From UBA2239 sp050177075 (GTDB lineage: Bacteria; Pseudomonadota; Gammaproteobacteria; Burkholderiales; UBA9220), in the NCBI GenBank assembly GCA_050177075.1, contig JBFXHL010000011.1, positions 1-41,165 on the forward strand: a stretch of DNA of 41,165 nt, in the 5' to 3' direction. The translations under genes were made by a program, and so were the position numbers. The notes under the pieces were generated by a model. It saw only the letters and a program-made list of their open reading frames with translations, had not been told where the DNA came from and did not search any database. Position 1 is the first letter of the stretch. Every line of letters starts with the position of its first letter. Shown here piece after piece: positions 15,845 through 23,385 of this stretch.

Positions 15845-16993
15845 ATGGAGCCGATCTACCTCGACCACAATGCCACCACGCCGGTGGCGGACGAGGTGTG
15901 GCGGCAGATGCTGCCGTATTTCGGCAAGCAATACGGCAACCCTTCCAGCCGCCATGGCTTCGGGCGCGCCGCCCGCCAGGCGGTGGAGGAAGCGAGGGAA
16001 AAGGTGGCCGCGGTGGTGGGAGCGCATCCTTCCCAGGTGATTTTCACCAGCGGCGGCACCGAGGCCAATAACCTGGCGCTGAAGGGCGCGGCGGCGTGGC
16101 TGAAACCCGGCGTGATCGCGGTCAGCCGCATCGAGCATCCCTGCGTGGCCCAGCCGGCGAAGGGTTTGCGGCGGCAGGGATGGAAGTTGCGGGAGGTCGC
16201 GGTGGACGCGGAATGCCGCCTGGACCTGGACGACCTGGAGCGGACCCTGGCAGAATCCCCGGCCCTGGTATCGGTGATGCTGGCCAACAATGAGACCGGT
16301 GCGCTGCAGGATGTCGCGGCGGTGGCGGAAAGGGCGCGGCGCAAGGGTGCCCTGGCGCACACCGATGCGGTGCAGGCCCTGGGCAAGATGGAGGTGGATT
16401 TCAGAGGGCTGGGCGTCGATATGATGACCCTTTCGGCCCACAAGATTTACGGCCCCAAGGGGGTGGGTGCGCTGATTGTCGACAAACGTGTCGAACTTGC
16501 GCCACTCCTGAGCGGGGGCGGACAGGAATGGGGAATCCGTTCCGGTACCGAGAATGTCCCGGCCATCGTGGGTTTTGGTGCCGCCTGCGAACTGGTTTCC
16601 GGTCGCCTGGCACGGGTGTTGCAAGAGAGTGCGGGGTTGCGTGACAGGCTCGAGGCGGGGCTGAAAAAAATGGGTGCCGTGATCTTCGCGGCCGGGGCGG
16701 AACGCTTGCCCAACACCAGTTTCTTCGCCCTGCCGGGCATCGAGGGTGAAACCCTGGTGATGGCCCTGGACCGCGCGGGTTTCGCGGTGGCGAGCGGGGC
16801 GGCCTGCTCCAGCGCCAGCAGCGAGATCAGCCCGGTGCTGGCGGCCATGGGGGTGGAGCCGTCCCTGGCCAAAGGCGCCGTGCGGGTAAGCCTGGGGCAG
16901 GAGAACACGGCGGCCCAGGTGGATGCCTTTCTCGCCGCCCTGGGCGGCGAGTTGAACCGCCTGCGGAGCATGGCGGCGGTGATGGCGGTTTAA
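15845..16993 (+). CDS. Cysteine desulfurase, NifS-like (first of two)
   Basis: A PLP enzyme taking sulfur from cysteine, about 382 aa from the ATG at 15845 (a GTG lies one codon earlier). PLP Lys200 is in LSAHKIYGPKG; the sulfur-carrying Cys321 is in ASGAACSSASSE. The HPC and NNETG segments of the fold are present. It differs from the next gene by ending RLRSMAAVMAV, lacking the long C-terminal tail by which IscS docks to IscU. It lies 7 bases after iscR. It could serve another sulfur acceptor (tRNA thiolation, molybdenum cofactor) or be a NifS-type helper. No nif genes are in view. Confidence 0.9.
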   Translation: MEPIYLDHNATTPVADEVWRQMLPYFGKQYGNPSSRHGFGRAARQAVEEAREKVAAVVGAHPSQVIFTSGGTEANNLALKGAAAWLKPGVIAVSRIEHPCVAQPAKGLRRQGWKLREVAVDAECRLDLDDLERTLAESPALVSVMLANNETGALQDVAAVAERARRKGALAHTDAVQALGKMEVDFRGLGVDMMTLSAHKIYGPKGVGALIVDKRVELAPLLSGGGQEWGIRSGTENVPAIVGFGAACELVSGRLARVLQESAGLRDRLEAGLKKMGAVIFAAGAERLPNTSFFALPGIEGETLVMALDRAGFAVASGAACSSASSEISPVLAAMGVEPSLAKGAVRVSLGQENTAAQVDAFLAALGGELNRLRSMAAVMAV

Positions 16994-17023
16994 CTGAATT
17001 GTAAGGACGTAGTGGAGAGCGAT

Positions 17024-18235
17024 ATGCCCAAGTTGCCGATTTATCTGGATTATTCCGCTACTACCCCGGTGGACCCGCGGGTGGCGGAGAAAATGATTCC
17101 CTATCTGACGGAGAAGTTCGGCAATCCCGCCTCCCGTTCCCACGCCTTCGGCTGGGAGGCGGAGAAGGCCGTGGAGGAAGCGCGGGAGCAGGTGGCGGCC
17201 CTGGTGAACTGCGATCCGAAGGAGATCGTCTGGACCTCGGGCGCCACCGAGTCCGACAACCTGGCCATCAAGGGCGCCGCCGAGTTCTATTCCGGCAAGG
17301 GCAAGCACCTCATCACCGTCAGCACCGAACACAAAGCGGTGCTCGACCCCATGCGCAACCTGGAGCGCCATGGCTTCGAAGTCACCTATCTGGATCCGGA
17401 AGCCGACGGCCTGGTGAGCCTGGAGAAATTCAAGGCCGCCATCCGCCCCGATACCATTCTCGCTTCGGTGATGCTGGTCAACAACGAAATCGGCGTCATC
17501 CAGGACATCGCCGCCATCGGCGAAATCTGCCGCGAGAAGGGAGTGATCTTCCACGTGGACGCGGCCCAGGCCACCGGCAAGGTGGACATCGACCTGTCCA
17601 AGCTGAAGGTGGACCTGATGTCCTTCTCGGCCCACAAGACCTACGGCCCCAAGGGGATCGGCGCCCTTTACGTGCGCCGCAAGCCGCGCATCCGGCTGGA
17701 GGCCCAGATGCACGGCGGCGGCCATGAGCGCGGCATGCGCTCCGGCACCCTGGCGACCCACCAGATCGTCGGCATGGGGGAGGCCTTCCGCATCGCCAAG
17801 GAAGAGATGGCCGCCGAGAACGAGCGTATCCTGATGCTGCGCAACCGCCTCTACAACGGCCTCAAGGCCATCGAGGAGGTGCACCTCAACGGCGACCTGG
17901 CGCGCCGCATCCCCCACAACCTGAATATGAGCTTTGCTTACGTGGAAGGGGAGTCCCTGATCATGGCGGTGAAGGATCTGGCGGTGTCTTCCGGTTCCGC
18001 CTGCACCTCGGCCAGCCTGGAGCCGTCCTACGTGCTCAAGGCCCTGGGCCGCAGCGACGAGCTGGCCCACAGTTCCATCCGTTTCTCCATCGGCCGCTTC
18101 ACCACCGAGGAGGAGGTGGATTACGCCGTCGAACTGATGAAGAAACAGGTCGCCAAGCTGCGCGAGATGTCCCCCCTGTGGGAGATGTTCAAGAGCGGCA
18201 TCGACCTGTCCCAGGTGAAATGGGCCGCCCACTGA
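17024..18235 (+). CDS. iscS: Cysteine desulfurase IscS
   Basis: The housekeeping desulfurase that supplies persulfide sulfur to IscU and tRNA thiolation. The ATG at 17024 (GGAGAGCGAT upstream) is preferred over a GTG at 17012, giving 403 aa, close to E. coli IscS. PLP Lys205 lies in SAHKTYGPKGIGALYVRR; the mobile-loop Cys327 is in SSGSACTSASLEPSYVL. The C-terminal WEMFKSGIDLSQVKWAAH is the IscU-docking tail. Together with the upstream paralogue the operon has two tandem desulfurases. Confidence 0.97.
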   Translation: MPKLPIYLDYSATTPVDPRVAEKMIPYLTEKFGNPASRSHAFGWEAEKAVEEAREQVAALVNCDPKEIVWTSGATESDNLAIKGAAEFYSGKGKHLITVSTEHKAVLDPMRNLERHGFEVTYLDPEADGLVSLEKFKAAIRPDTILASVMLVNNEIGVIQDIAAIGEICREKGVIFHVDAAQATGKVDIDLSKLKVDLMSFSAHKTYGPKGIGALYVRRKPRIRLEAQMHGGGHERGMRSGTLATHQIVGMGEAFRIAKEEMAAENERILMLRNRLYNGLKAIEEVHLNGDLARRIPHNLNMSFAYVEGESLIMAVKDLAVSSGSACTSASLEPSYVLKALGRSDELAHSSIRFSIGRFTTEEEVDYAVELMKKQVAKLREMSPLWEMFKSGIDLSQVKWAAH

Positions 18236-18255
18236 ATATTTGAAGGAGAAGTGCC

Positions 18256-18672
18256 ATGTCTTACAGCGAAAAAGTTCTGGACCATTACGAGAATCCCCGC
18301 AACGTGGGCAGTTTCGAGGGCGAGGCCGACGTGGGCACCGGCATGGTCGGCGCTCCCGCCTGCGGCGACGTGATGAAACTGCAAATCAAGGTCAACAAGG
18401 ATGGCGTCATCGAGGACGCCAAGTTCAAGACCTACGGTTGCGGTTCCGCCATCGCCTCCAGCTCCCTGGTCACCGAGTGGGTCAAGGGCAAGACCCTGGA
18501 TCAGGCGCTGGAAATCAAGAACACCCAGATTGCCGAGGAACTGGCTCTGCCGCCGGTGAAAATCCACTGCTCCATCCTGGCCGAGGACGCCATCAAGGCG
18601 GCGGTGGCCGACTACAAGCAGAAGCAGGGTACCCTGGAAGCCAACGTCTGCTCGCCCAAGAGCGTCGGTTGA
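18256..18672 (+). CDS. iscU: Fe-S cluster scaffold IscU
   Basis: The scaffold on which [2Fe-2S] clusters are built before transfer. The 138-aa protein has Cys36, Cys62 and Cys105 (in GAPACGDVM, KTYGCGSAIASSS and KIHCSILAEDA) and the ligand-modulating Asp38. The LPPVK motif at 98-102 is the site bound by HscA, encoded four genes downstream. The ATG follows GAAGGAGAAG. The length is slightly longer than E. coli IscU (128 aa) owing to a short C-terminal tail ending VCSPKSVG with an extra cysteine. Confidence 0.97.
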   Translation: MSYSEKVLDHYENPRNVGSFEGEADVGTGMVGAPACGDVMKLQIKVNKDGVIEDAKFKTYGCGSAIASSSLVTEWVKGKTLDQALEIKNTQIAEELALPPVKIHCSILAEDAIKAAVADYKQKQGTLEANVCSPKSVG

Positions 18673-18682
18673 GGAGAAAGCC

Positions 18683-19006
18683 ATGTCCATTACCCTGACG
18701 GAAAAAGCGGCCACGCGGGTCAAGTCCTTCCTCGAGAAGCGCGGCAAGGGCGTCGGTCTGCGCCTGGGCGTGCGGACCTCCGGCTGTTCCGGCTTGGCCT
18801 ACACCCTTGAATTCGTGGACGAGATCGCCGCCGACGACAGCACCTTCGACAGCAACGGCGTCACCGTGGTCGTGGACCCGAAAAGCATGCCCATGCTCGA
18901 CGGTACGGTGCTGGACTACGTGCGCGAAGGTCTCAACGAGGGCTTCAAGTTCACCAACCCCAACGCCAAGGAATCCTGCGGTTGCGGCGAGAGTTTTAAA
19001 GTTTGA
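18683..19006 (+). CDS. iscA: A-type Fe-S carrier IscA
   Basis: A 107-aa carrier protein that accepts iron or clusters and passes them to target enzymes. The three ligand cysteines are Cys35 (SGCSG), Cys99 and Cys101 (ESCGCGESF), identical in number to the E. coli protein. A GAGGAGAAAG ribosome binding region precedes the ATG. It follows iscU by 10 bases. Confidence 0.96.
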   Translation: MSITLTEKAATRVKSFLEKRGKGVGLRLGVRTSGCSGLAYTLEFVDEIAADDSTFDSNGVTVVVDPKSMPMLDGTVLDYVREGLNEGFKFTNPNAKESCGCGESFKV

Positions 19007-19024
19007 GTCGGGAGCGGCGAGCGA

Positions 19025-19059
19025 AGAGTCGAGAGAAAACAGCTCCGACTCTCGACTCT
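19025..19059. repeat. Inverted repeat in the iscA-hscB gap
   Basis: GAGTCGAGAG (19026-19035) and CTCTCGACTC (19049-19058) form a perfect 10-bp stem, 11 bp with the flanking A-T pair, around a 13-base loop. GAGTCGGGAG at 19005-19014 and CTCTCGGCTCTC at 19056-19067 are near copies. There is no T-run, so it is more likely an mRNA stability or processing hairpin, or a dispersed repeat element, than a terminator. Confidence 0.65.
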
Positions 19060-19083
19060 CGGCTCTCTACCCTCGGCTAAACC

Positions 19084-19611
19084 ATGGACTTCCATAAAAA
19101 CTACTTCGAACTGTTCGGCCTGCCCCCCGGCTTTCGCCTCGACATGGCGTTGCTGGACGGCAAGTACCGCGACATCCAGTCCCAGGTCCACCCGGACCGC
19201 TTCGCCCATGCCGACGAAGCGCAGAAGCGCCTGTCCATGCAGTGGGCCACCTTCGCCAACGAGGCCTACCAGACCCTCAAGCAGCCCCTGTCCCGGGCCC
19301 GCTACCTGTTGCAGATGCACGGCGTGGACACCGCCGAGGAGAGCAACACCGCCATGCCGCCGGCTTTCCTGATGCAGCAGATGGAGTGGCGGGAAGGCAT
19401 CATGGAAGCCCGGGCCGCCGACGATATCGCCGCTCTGGAACACCTGGCGGCCAAGCTGCGGGCCGAGCGCCGCGGCCTGGAAGAAAAACTGGAAAAACTG
19501 CTGGATAGCGCCAAGGATTACCCCGCCGCCGCCGAAACCGTGCGGATGCTGAAATTTATCGAGAAGCTGGGCGAGGAGATCAACCTCGCCATCGAAGCAT
19601 TGGAGAGCTAA
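19084..19611 (+). CDS. hscB: Co-chaperone HscB (J-protein)
   Basis: A 175-aa J-domain co-chaperone that brings cluster-loaded IscU to HscA and stimulates its ATPase. The J domain (about 1-75) has the essential HPD motif in QVHPDRFAHADEAQ, followed by ANEAYQTLKQPLSRARYLL. The C-terminal three-helix domain (about 85-175) holds the IscU-binding face. Its stop overlaps the hscA start (TAATG). Confidence 0.95.
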   Translation: MDFHKNYFELFGLPPGFRLDMALLDGKYRDIQSQVHPDRFAHADEAQKRLSMQWATFANEAYQTLKQPLSRARYLLQMHGVDTAEESNTAMPPAFLMQQMEWREGIMEARAADDIAALEHLAAKLRAERRGLEEKLEKLLDSAKDYPAAAETVRMLKFIEKLGEEINLAIEALES

Positions 19612-21488
19612 TGGCTTTACTGCAAATCGCCGAGCCCGGCCTGAGCGCCGCCCCCCACCAGCACCGCCTGGCGGTGGGTATCGACCTCGGCACCACCAAT
19701 TCCCTGGTGGCGACGGTGCGCAGCGGCATGAGTACGGTGCTGCACGACGAACACGGCCGCGCCCTGCTGCCCTCCGTGGTGCGGTATCTGCCGGATGGTT
19801 CCACCGAAGTGGGTTGTCTTGCCCAGGCCAAGCAGAGCGTGGACCCCCACAACACCATCGTGTCGGTGAAGCGCTTCATGGGGCGCGGGGTGAAGGACAT
19901 TCCCGACGCCGAGCGCATGCCCTATCACTTCGTCGATGCGCCGGGGATGGTGCAATTGAAGACCGTCGCCGGGGTGAAAAGCCCGGTGGAGGTGTCGGCG
20001 GAAATCCTCAAGGTACTGCGCGAGCGGGCCGAGCATTCCCTGGGCGGGGAACTGGTGGGCGCGGTGATCACCGTTCCGGCCTATTTCGACGATGCCCAGC
20101 GCCAAGCCACCAAGGACGCTGCCCGCCTGGCCGGCCTCAACGTCCTGCGTCTACTCAACGAGCCCACCGCCGCCGCCGTGGCCTACGGCCTGGACAACGC
20201 CGCCGAGGGTGTCTACGCGGTTTACGACCTGGGGGGCGGCACCTTCGATATTTCCATCCTGCGCCTGTCCAAGGGGGTGTTCGAAGTGCTCGCCACCAAC
20301 GGCGACTCCGCCCTGGGCGGTGACGATTTCGACCAGCGGGTATTCTGCTGGATTCTCGAGCGGGCCAAGCTGCCGCCCCTGGGGCCCCACGACAGCCGTA
20401 CCCTGCTGACCAAGGCGCGGGAGGCCAAGGAGTGGCTCACCGAGCATCCGGAGGCCACGATCACGGCCATGCTGGATTGCGGCATGTCGGTGGAGCTGAC
20501 GCTGAGTAGCGACACCTTCGCCGAAATCACCCAGCACCTGGTGAGCAAGACCCTGCAGCCCACCCGCAAGGCCCTGCGCGATGCCGGCCTCGGTCCCGAA
20601 GACGTGAAAGGGGTGGTGATGGTGGGGGGCTCCACCCGCATGCCCAACGTGCAGAAGGCGGTGGGCGAGTTTTTCGGCCAGGAACCCTTGAACAACCTGG
20701 ACCCGGACAAGGTGGTGGCCCTCGGTGCCGCCATCCAGGCCAACGTCCTGGCGGGCAACCGGGCCGACGACGACTGGCTGCTGCTGGACGTGATTCCCCT
20801 GTCCCTCGGCATCGAGACCATGGGCGGGCTGGTGGAGAAAATCATTCCCCGCAACTCCACCATTCCCGTGGCGCGGGCCCAGGAGTTCACCACCTTCAAG
20901 GACGGCCAGACCGCCATGAGCTTCCACGTGGTGCAAGGCGAGCGGGAATTGGTGGACGAATGCCGTTCTCTGGCGAAATTCGAGCTGCGGGGCATCCCGC
21001 CCATGGTAGCGGGCGCCGCTCGGGTGCGGGTGACCTTCCAGGTGGACGCCGACGGCCTGCTGTCGGTCACCGCTCGGGAAAAGAGCACCGGCGTCGAGAC
21101 CACCGTGACGGTGAAGCCTTCCTACGGCCTGAGCGACGAGGAAATCACCCGCATGCTGACCGAATCCCGGGAGCACGCCGTGGACGACATGGCGGCGCGG
21201 ATGCTGCGGGAGAATCAGGTGGAGGCCAACCGCCTGCTGGATGCGGTGCAGGCCGCCCTGGACGAGGACGGTTCCCTGCTCGACGATAAGGAGCGGGCCG
21301 CCATCGACGAATTGATGGGGCGCTTGCGGGCCGTGGCCGGCGGGAGCGATTCCCCCGCCATCAAACAGGCCCTGGAAGCCCTCAACCGGGGAACCGAGTT
21401 CTTCGCCGCCCGCCGCATGGACCAGAGCGTCCGGCGGGCCCTTTCCGGCCACAAACTGTCCGAGCTGGAAGTGGGCGGAGAGTCCTGA
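19611..21488 (+). CDS. hscA: Hsp70-type chaperone HscA
   Basis: The specialised Hsp70 that releases clusters from IscU, using the LPPVK motif as its substrate. The 625-aa protein has an N-terminal ATPase domain with GIDLGTTNSLVA (phosphate loop 1), VYDLGGGTFDISIL (phosphate 2) and VVMVGGSTRMPNVQ (adenosine), then a substrate-binding beta domain (about 400-515) and helical lid. The N-terminal extension before GIDLGTT is typical of HscA rather than DnaK. It overlaps hscB by one base. Confidence 0.97.
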   Translation: MALLQIAEPGLSAAPHQHRLAVGIDLGTTNSLVATVRSGMSTVLHDEHGRALLPSVVRYLPDGSTEVGCLAQAKQSVDPHNTIVSVKRFMGRGVKDIPDAERMPYHFVDAPGMVQLKTVAGVKSPVEVSAEILKVLRERAEHSLGGELVGAVITVPAYFDDAQRQATKDAARLAGLNVLRLLNEPTAAAVAYGLDNAAEGVYAVYDLGGGTFDISILRLSKGVFEVLATNGDSALGGDDFDQRVFCWILERAKLPPLGPHDSRTLLTKAREAKEWLTEHPEATITAMLDCGMSVELTLSSDTFAEITQHLVSKTLQPTRKALRDAGLGPEDVKGVVMVGGSTRMPNVQKAVGEFFGQEPLNNLDPDKVVALGAAIQANVLAGNRADDDWLLLDVIPLSLGIETMGGLVEKIIPRNSTIPVARAQEFTTFKDGQTAMSFHVVQGERELVDECRSLAKFELRGIPPMVAGAARVRVTFQVDADGLLSVTAREKSTGVETTVTVKPSYGLSDEEITRMLTESREHAVDDMAARMLRENQVEANRLLDAVQAALDEDGSLLDDKERAAIDELMGRLRAVAGGSDSPAIKQALEALNRGTEFFAARRMDQSVRRALSGHKLSELEVGGES

Positions 21489-21509
21489 ATTATTGCCAAG
21501 CTAGAGACC

Positions 21510-21857
21510 ATGACGCAAATCATCGTGCTGCCCCATGTGGAACTTTGCCCCGACGGGGCCGTGATCCAGGCCGACAAGGGAACGTCCATCTGCCAGGCCC
21601 TGCTCGACAACGACATCGAGATCGAGCACGCCTGCGAGATGTCCTGCGCTTGCACCACCTGCCACGTCATCGTGCGGGAGGGGTTCGAGTCTCTCAACGA
21701 GGCCGAGGACGAAGAGGAGGACATGCTCGACAAGGCTTGGGGGCTGGAGCCCCAATCCCGCCTGTCCTGCCAGGCCATCGTCGGCGACGCGGATCTGGTG
21801 GTGGAAATACCCAAGTACTCCATCAATATGGCCAAGGAAGGTCATAGCAAAAAGTGA
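21510..21857 (+). CDS. fdx: ISC-type [2Fe-2S] ferredoxin
   Basis: A 115-aa adrenodoxin-type ferredoxin that provides electrons for cluster assembly on IscU. The cluster ligands Cys42, Cys48, Cys51 and Cys87 (in HACEMSCACTTCHV and RLSCQAIV) have the same positions as in E. coli Fdx, and the conserved extra Cys46 is present. An acidic patch (ESLNEAEDEEEDML) is the likely docking face for IscS. It lies 21 bases after hscA and 10 bases before iscX. Confidence 0.97.
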   Translation: MTQIIVLPHVELCPDGAVIQADKGTSICQALLDNDIEIEHACEMSCACTTCHVIVREGFESLNEAEDEEEDMLDKAWGLEPQSRLSCQAIVGDADLVVEIPKYSINMAKEGHSKK

Positions 21858-21867
21858 GTGGCCGCTC

Positions 21868-22062
21868 ATGAAGTGGACCGATACCCTCGACATCGCCATC
21901 GCCCTCTACGACAAGTATCCCGACGTAGACCCCCAGTATGTCCGCTATACCGACCTCCATGCCTGGGTGACGGGCCTGGAGGGGTTCGAGGACGATCCCC
22001 AGCGCTCCAACGAGAAAATTCTCGAAGCGATTCAGATGGCCTGGATCGACGAGGCCCAATAA
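21868..22062 (+). CDS. iscX: IscX, regulator of cysteine desulfurase
   Basis: A 64-aa acidic protein, starting MKWTDTLDIAIALYDKYPD and containing DPQYVRYTDLHAWV, the family hallmark. IscX binds IscS at the site used by Fdx and frataxin and tunes the rate of cluster synthesis by iron level. It closes the isc operon; no clear terminator follows in the next 180 bases. Confidence 0.96.
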   Translation: MKWTDTLDIAIALYDKYPDVDPQYVRYTDLHAWVTGLEGFEDDPQRSNEKILEAIQMAWIDEAQ

Positions 22063-22142
22063 GCGCTTCCGAATCAAACCGTTCCCCGATTTTTCAAGGA
22101 GCTTGCGTCAGGGGCGGATATTCCTGCGTCCTCTACAATATC

Positions 22143-22170
22143 TGGTGGAAATAGGCTAAACTAGCCACCA
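22143..22170. promoter_or_regulatory. Overlapping inverted repeats upstream of flhB
   Basis: TGGTGG (22143-22148) and CCACCA (22165-22170) are separated by 16 bases that themselves contain GGCTA-AAC-TAGCC. The repeats lie about 75 bases before the flhB start in the 180-base gap after iscX. A -10-like TAAACT is within them. They may be an operator or leader hairpin for the second flagellar block. Confidence 0.4.
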
Positions 22171-22242
22171 AATATGCTGGTCTGAGATGTGTTTCCGGGA
22201 AACGTTCCGGGGCGCCGGACCGGTTGAACAAAGGGGATTGGA

Positions 22243-23385
22243 GTGGCCGAGGATAGCGATCTCGAGAAAACAGAAGCCGCCACGCCCAGGCGCATCCAGC
22301 AGGCGCGGGAAAAGGGGCAGGTTGCCCGTTCCCGGGAATTGACGACTTTCGTCATGCTGGTTGCCGCCGGCGGGTCTTTCATGGCCATGGGCGAGCAGAT
22401 GGTCGTCAGTCTCACCCATCTTCTGCAGTCCGGTTTGACCATCGATCGCGCCGTGGCCTTCAACCCTGTCATGATGCAGCAGCGCTTCCACCAGGCAGCC
22501 CAGGATACCCTGGTGGCCTTTGCGCCCTTTCTCGGCGTGATGGCGCTGGCCGCGCTGCTGACCCCCATGCTGCTCTCCGGGTGGCTGTTCACGGTCGAGG
22601 CCTTGATTCCGGATTTCGGCAAGCTCGATCCCCTGAAGGGCATTTCCCGGGTTTTCTCCACCAACGGCCTGATCGAGATGGTCAAGGCCATCATCAAGAC
22701 CCTGCTGATCGGCAGCGTTGCCTGGTGGACCGTGCTCCACTATCAGGACGCGCTGTTCGGATTGGTGATGGAGCCCTCGGAAGTGGGTTTGGCGCATTTC
22801 GCGCAACTCGTGCTGATCACCTTTATCGCGGTTTCCTGTTCCCTCCTGCTGGTGGTGGCCATCGACGTCCCCTTCCAAATTTGGGATTACAGCCAGAAGC
22901 TGAAGATGACCAAAGAGGAAGTCCGGCAGGAATACAAGGAATCGGAGGGCGATCCCCACGTCAAGGGCCGTATTCGGCAGATGCAGCGTGAAATGGCCCG
23001 CAAGCGCATGATGGCGGAGGTTCCCAAGGCCGACGTGATCGTCACCAACCCGACCCACTACGCGGTGGCGCTGAAATACGAAAGCAAGTCCATGAAGGCT
23101 CCGTCGGTGGTGGCAAAGGGTTCCCACCTGCTGGCCGAGCGCATCATGGAGTTGGGCAAGGAGCACAACGTTCCGGTGTTGCGGACGCCCCCCCTGGCCC
23201 GGGCCCTGTACCGTCATGCCGAATTGGGCGAGGAAATCCCCGCCGCCCTTTACACGGCTGTCGCGGAAGTGCTTGCTTACATTTACCATCTGCAGCGCTA
23301 CGAAAAACAGGGGGGGCAGGCACCCAAGGCCTTGGGCGATCTGCCGGTGCCGGCGGACATGGACCCCGGAGGGGATGAAGAATGA
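22243..23385 (+). CDS. flhB: FlhB, flagellar export substrate-specificity switch
   Basis: A 380-aa export apparatus protein. The GTG start after GGGGATTGGA gives the family N-terminus AEDSDLEKTEAATPRRIQQAREKGQVARSREL (shown in two parts: AEDSDLEKTE and AREKGQVARSREL). Four transmembrane helices occupy about 30-210. The autocleavage motif NPTH is at residues 269-272 in VTNPTHYAVAL; cleavage between Asn and Pro switches export from hook to filament proteins. The C-terminal domain is of normal length with an acidic end. It overlaps flhA by 4 bases (ATGA). Confidence 0.97.
   Translation: MAEDSDLEKTEAATPRRIQQAREKGQVARSRELTTFVMLVAAGGSFMAMGEQMVVSLTHLLQSGLTIDRAVAFNPVMMQQRFHQAAQDTLVAFAPFLGVMALAALLTPMLLSGWLFTVEALIPDFGKLDPLKGISRVFSTNGLIEMVKAIIKTLLIGSVAWWTVLHYQDALFGLVMEPSEVGLAHFAQLVLITFIAVSCSLLLVVAIDVPFQIWDYSQKLKMTKEEVRQEYKESEGDPHVKGRIRQMQREMARKRMMAEVPKADVIVTNPTHYAVALKYESKSMKAPSVVAKGSHLLAERIMELGKEHNVPVLRTPPLARALYRHAELGEEIPAALYTAVAEVLAYIYHLQRYEKQGGQAPKALGDLPVPADMDPGGDEE

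Noticed and set aside
15671..18232. Open frame of 853 codons on the minus strand opposite the two desulfurase genes
   Set aside because: It is a mirror of the strong codon bias of GC-rich genes. The product is His/Gln/Gly-rich with no recognisable domain, while the plus strand encodes complete conserved enzymes.
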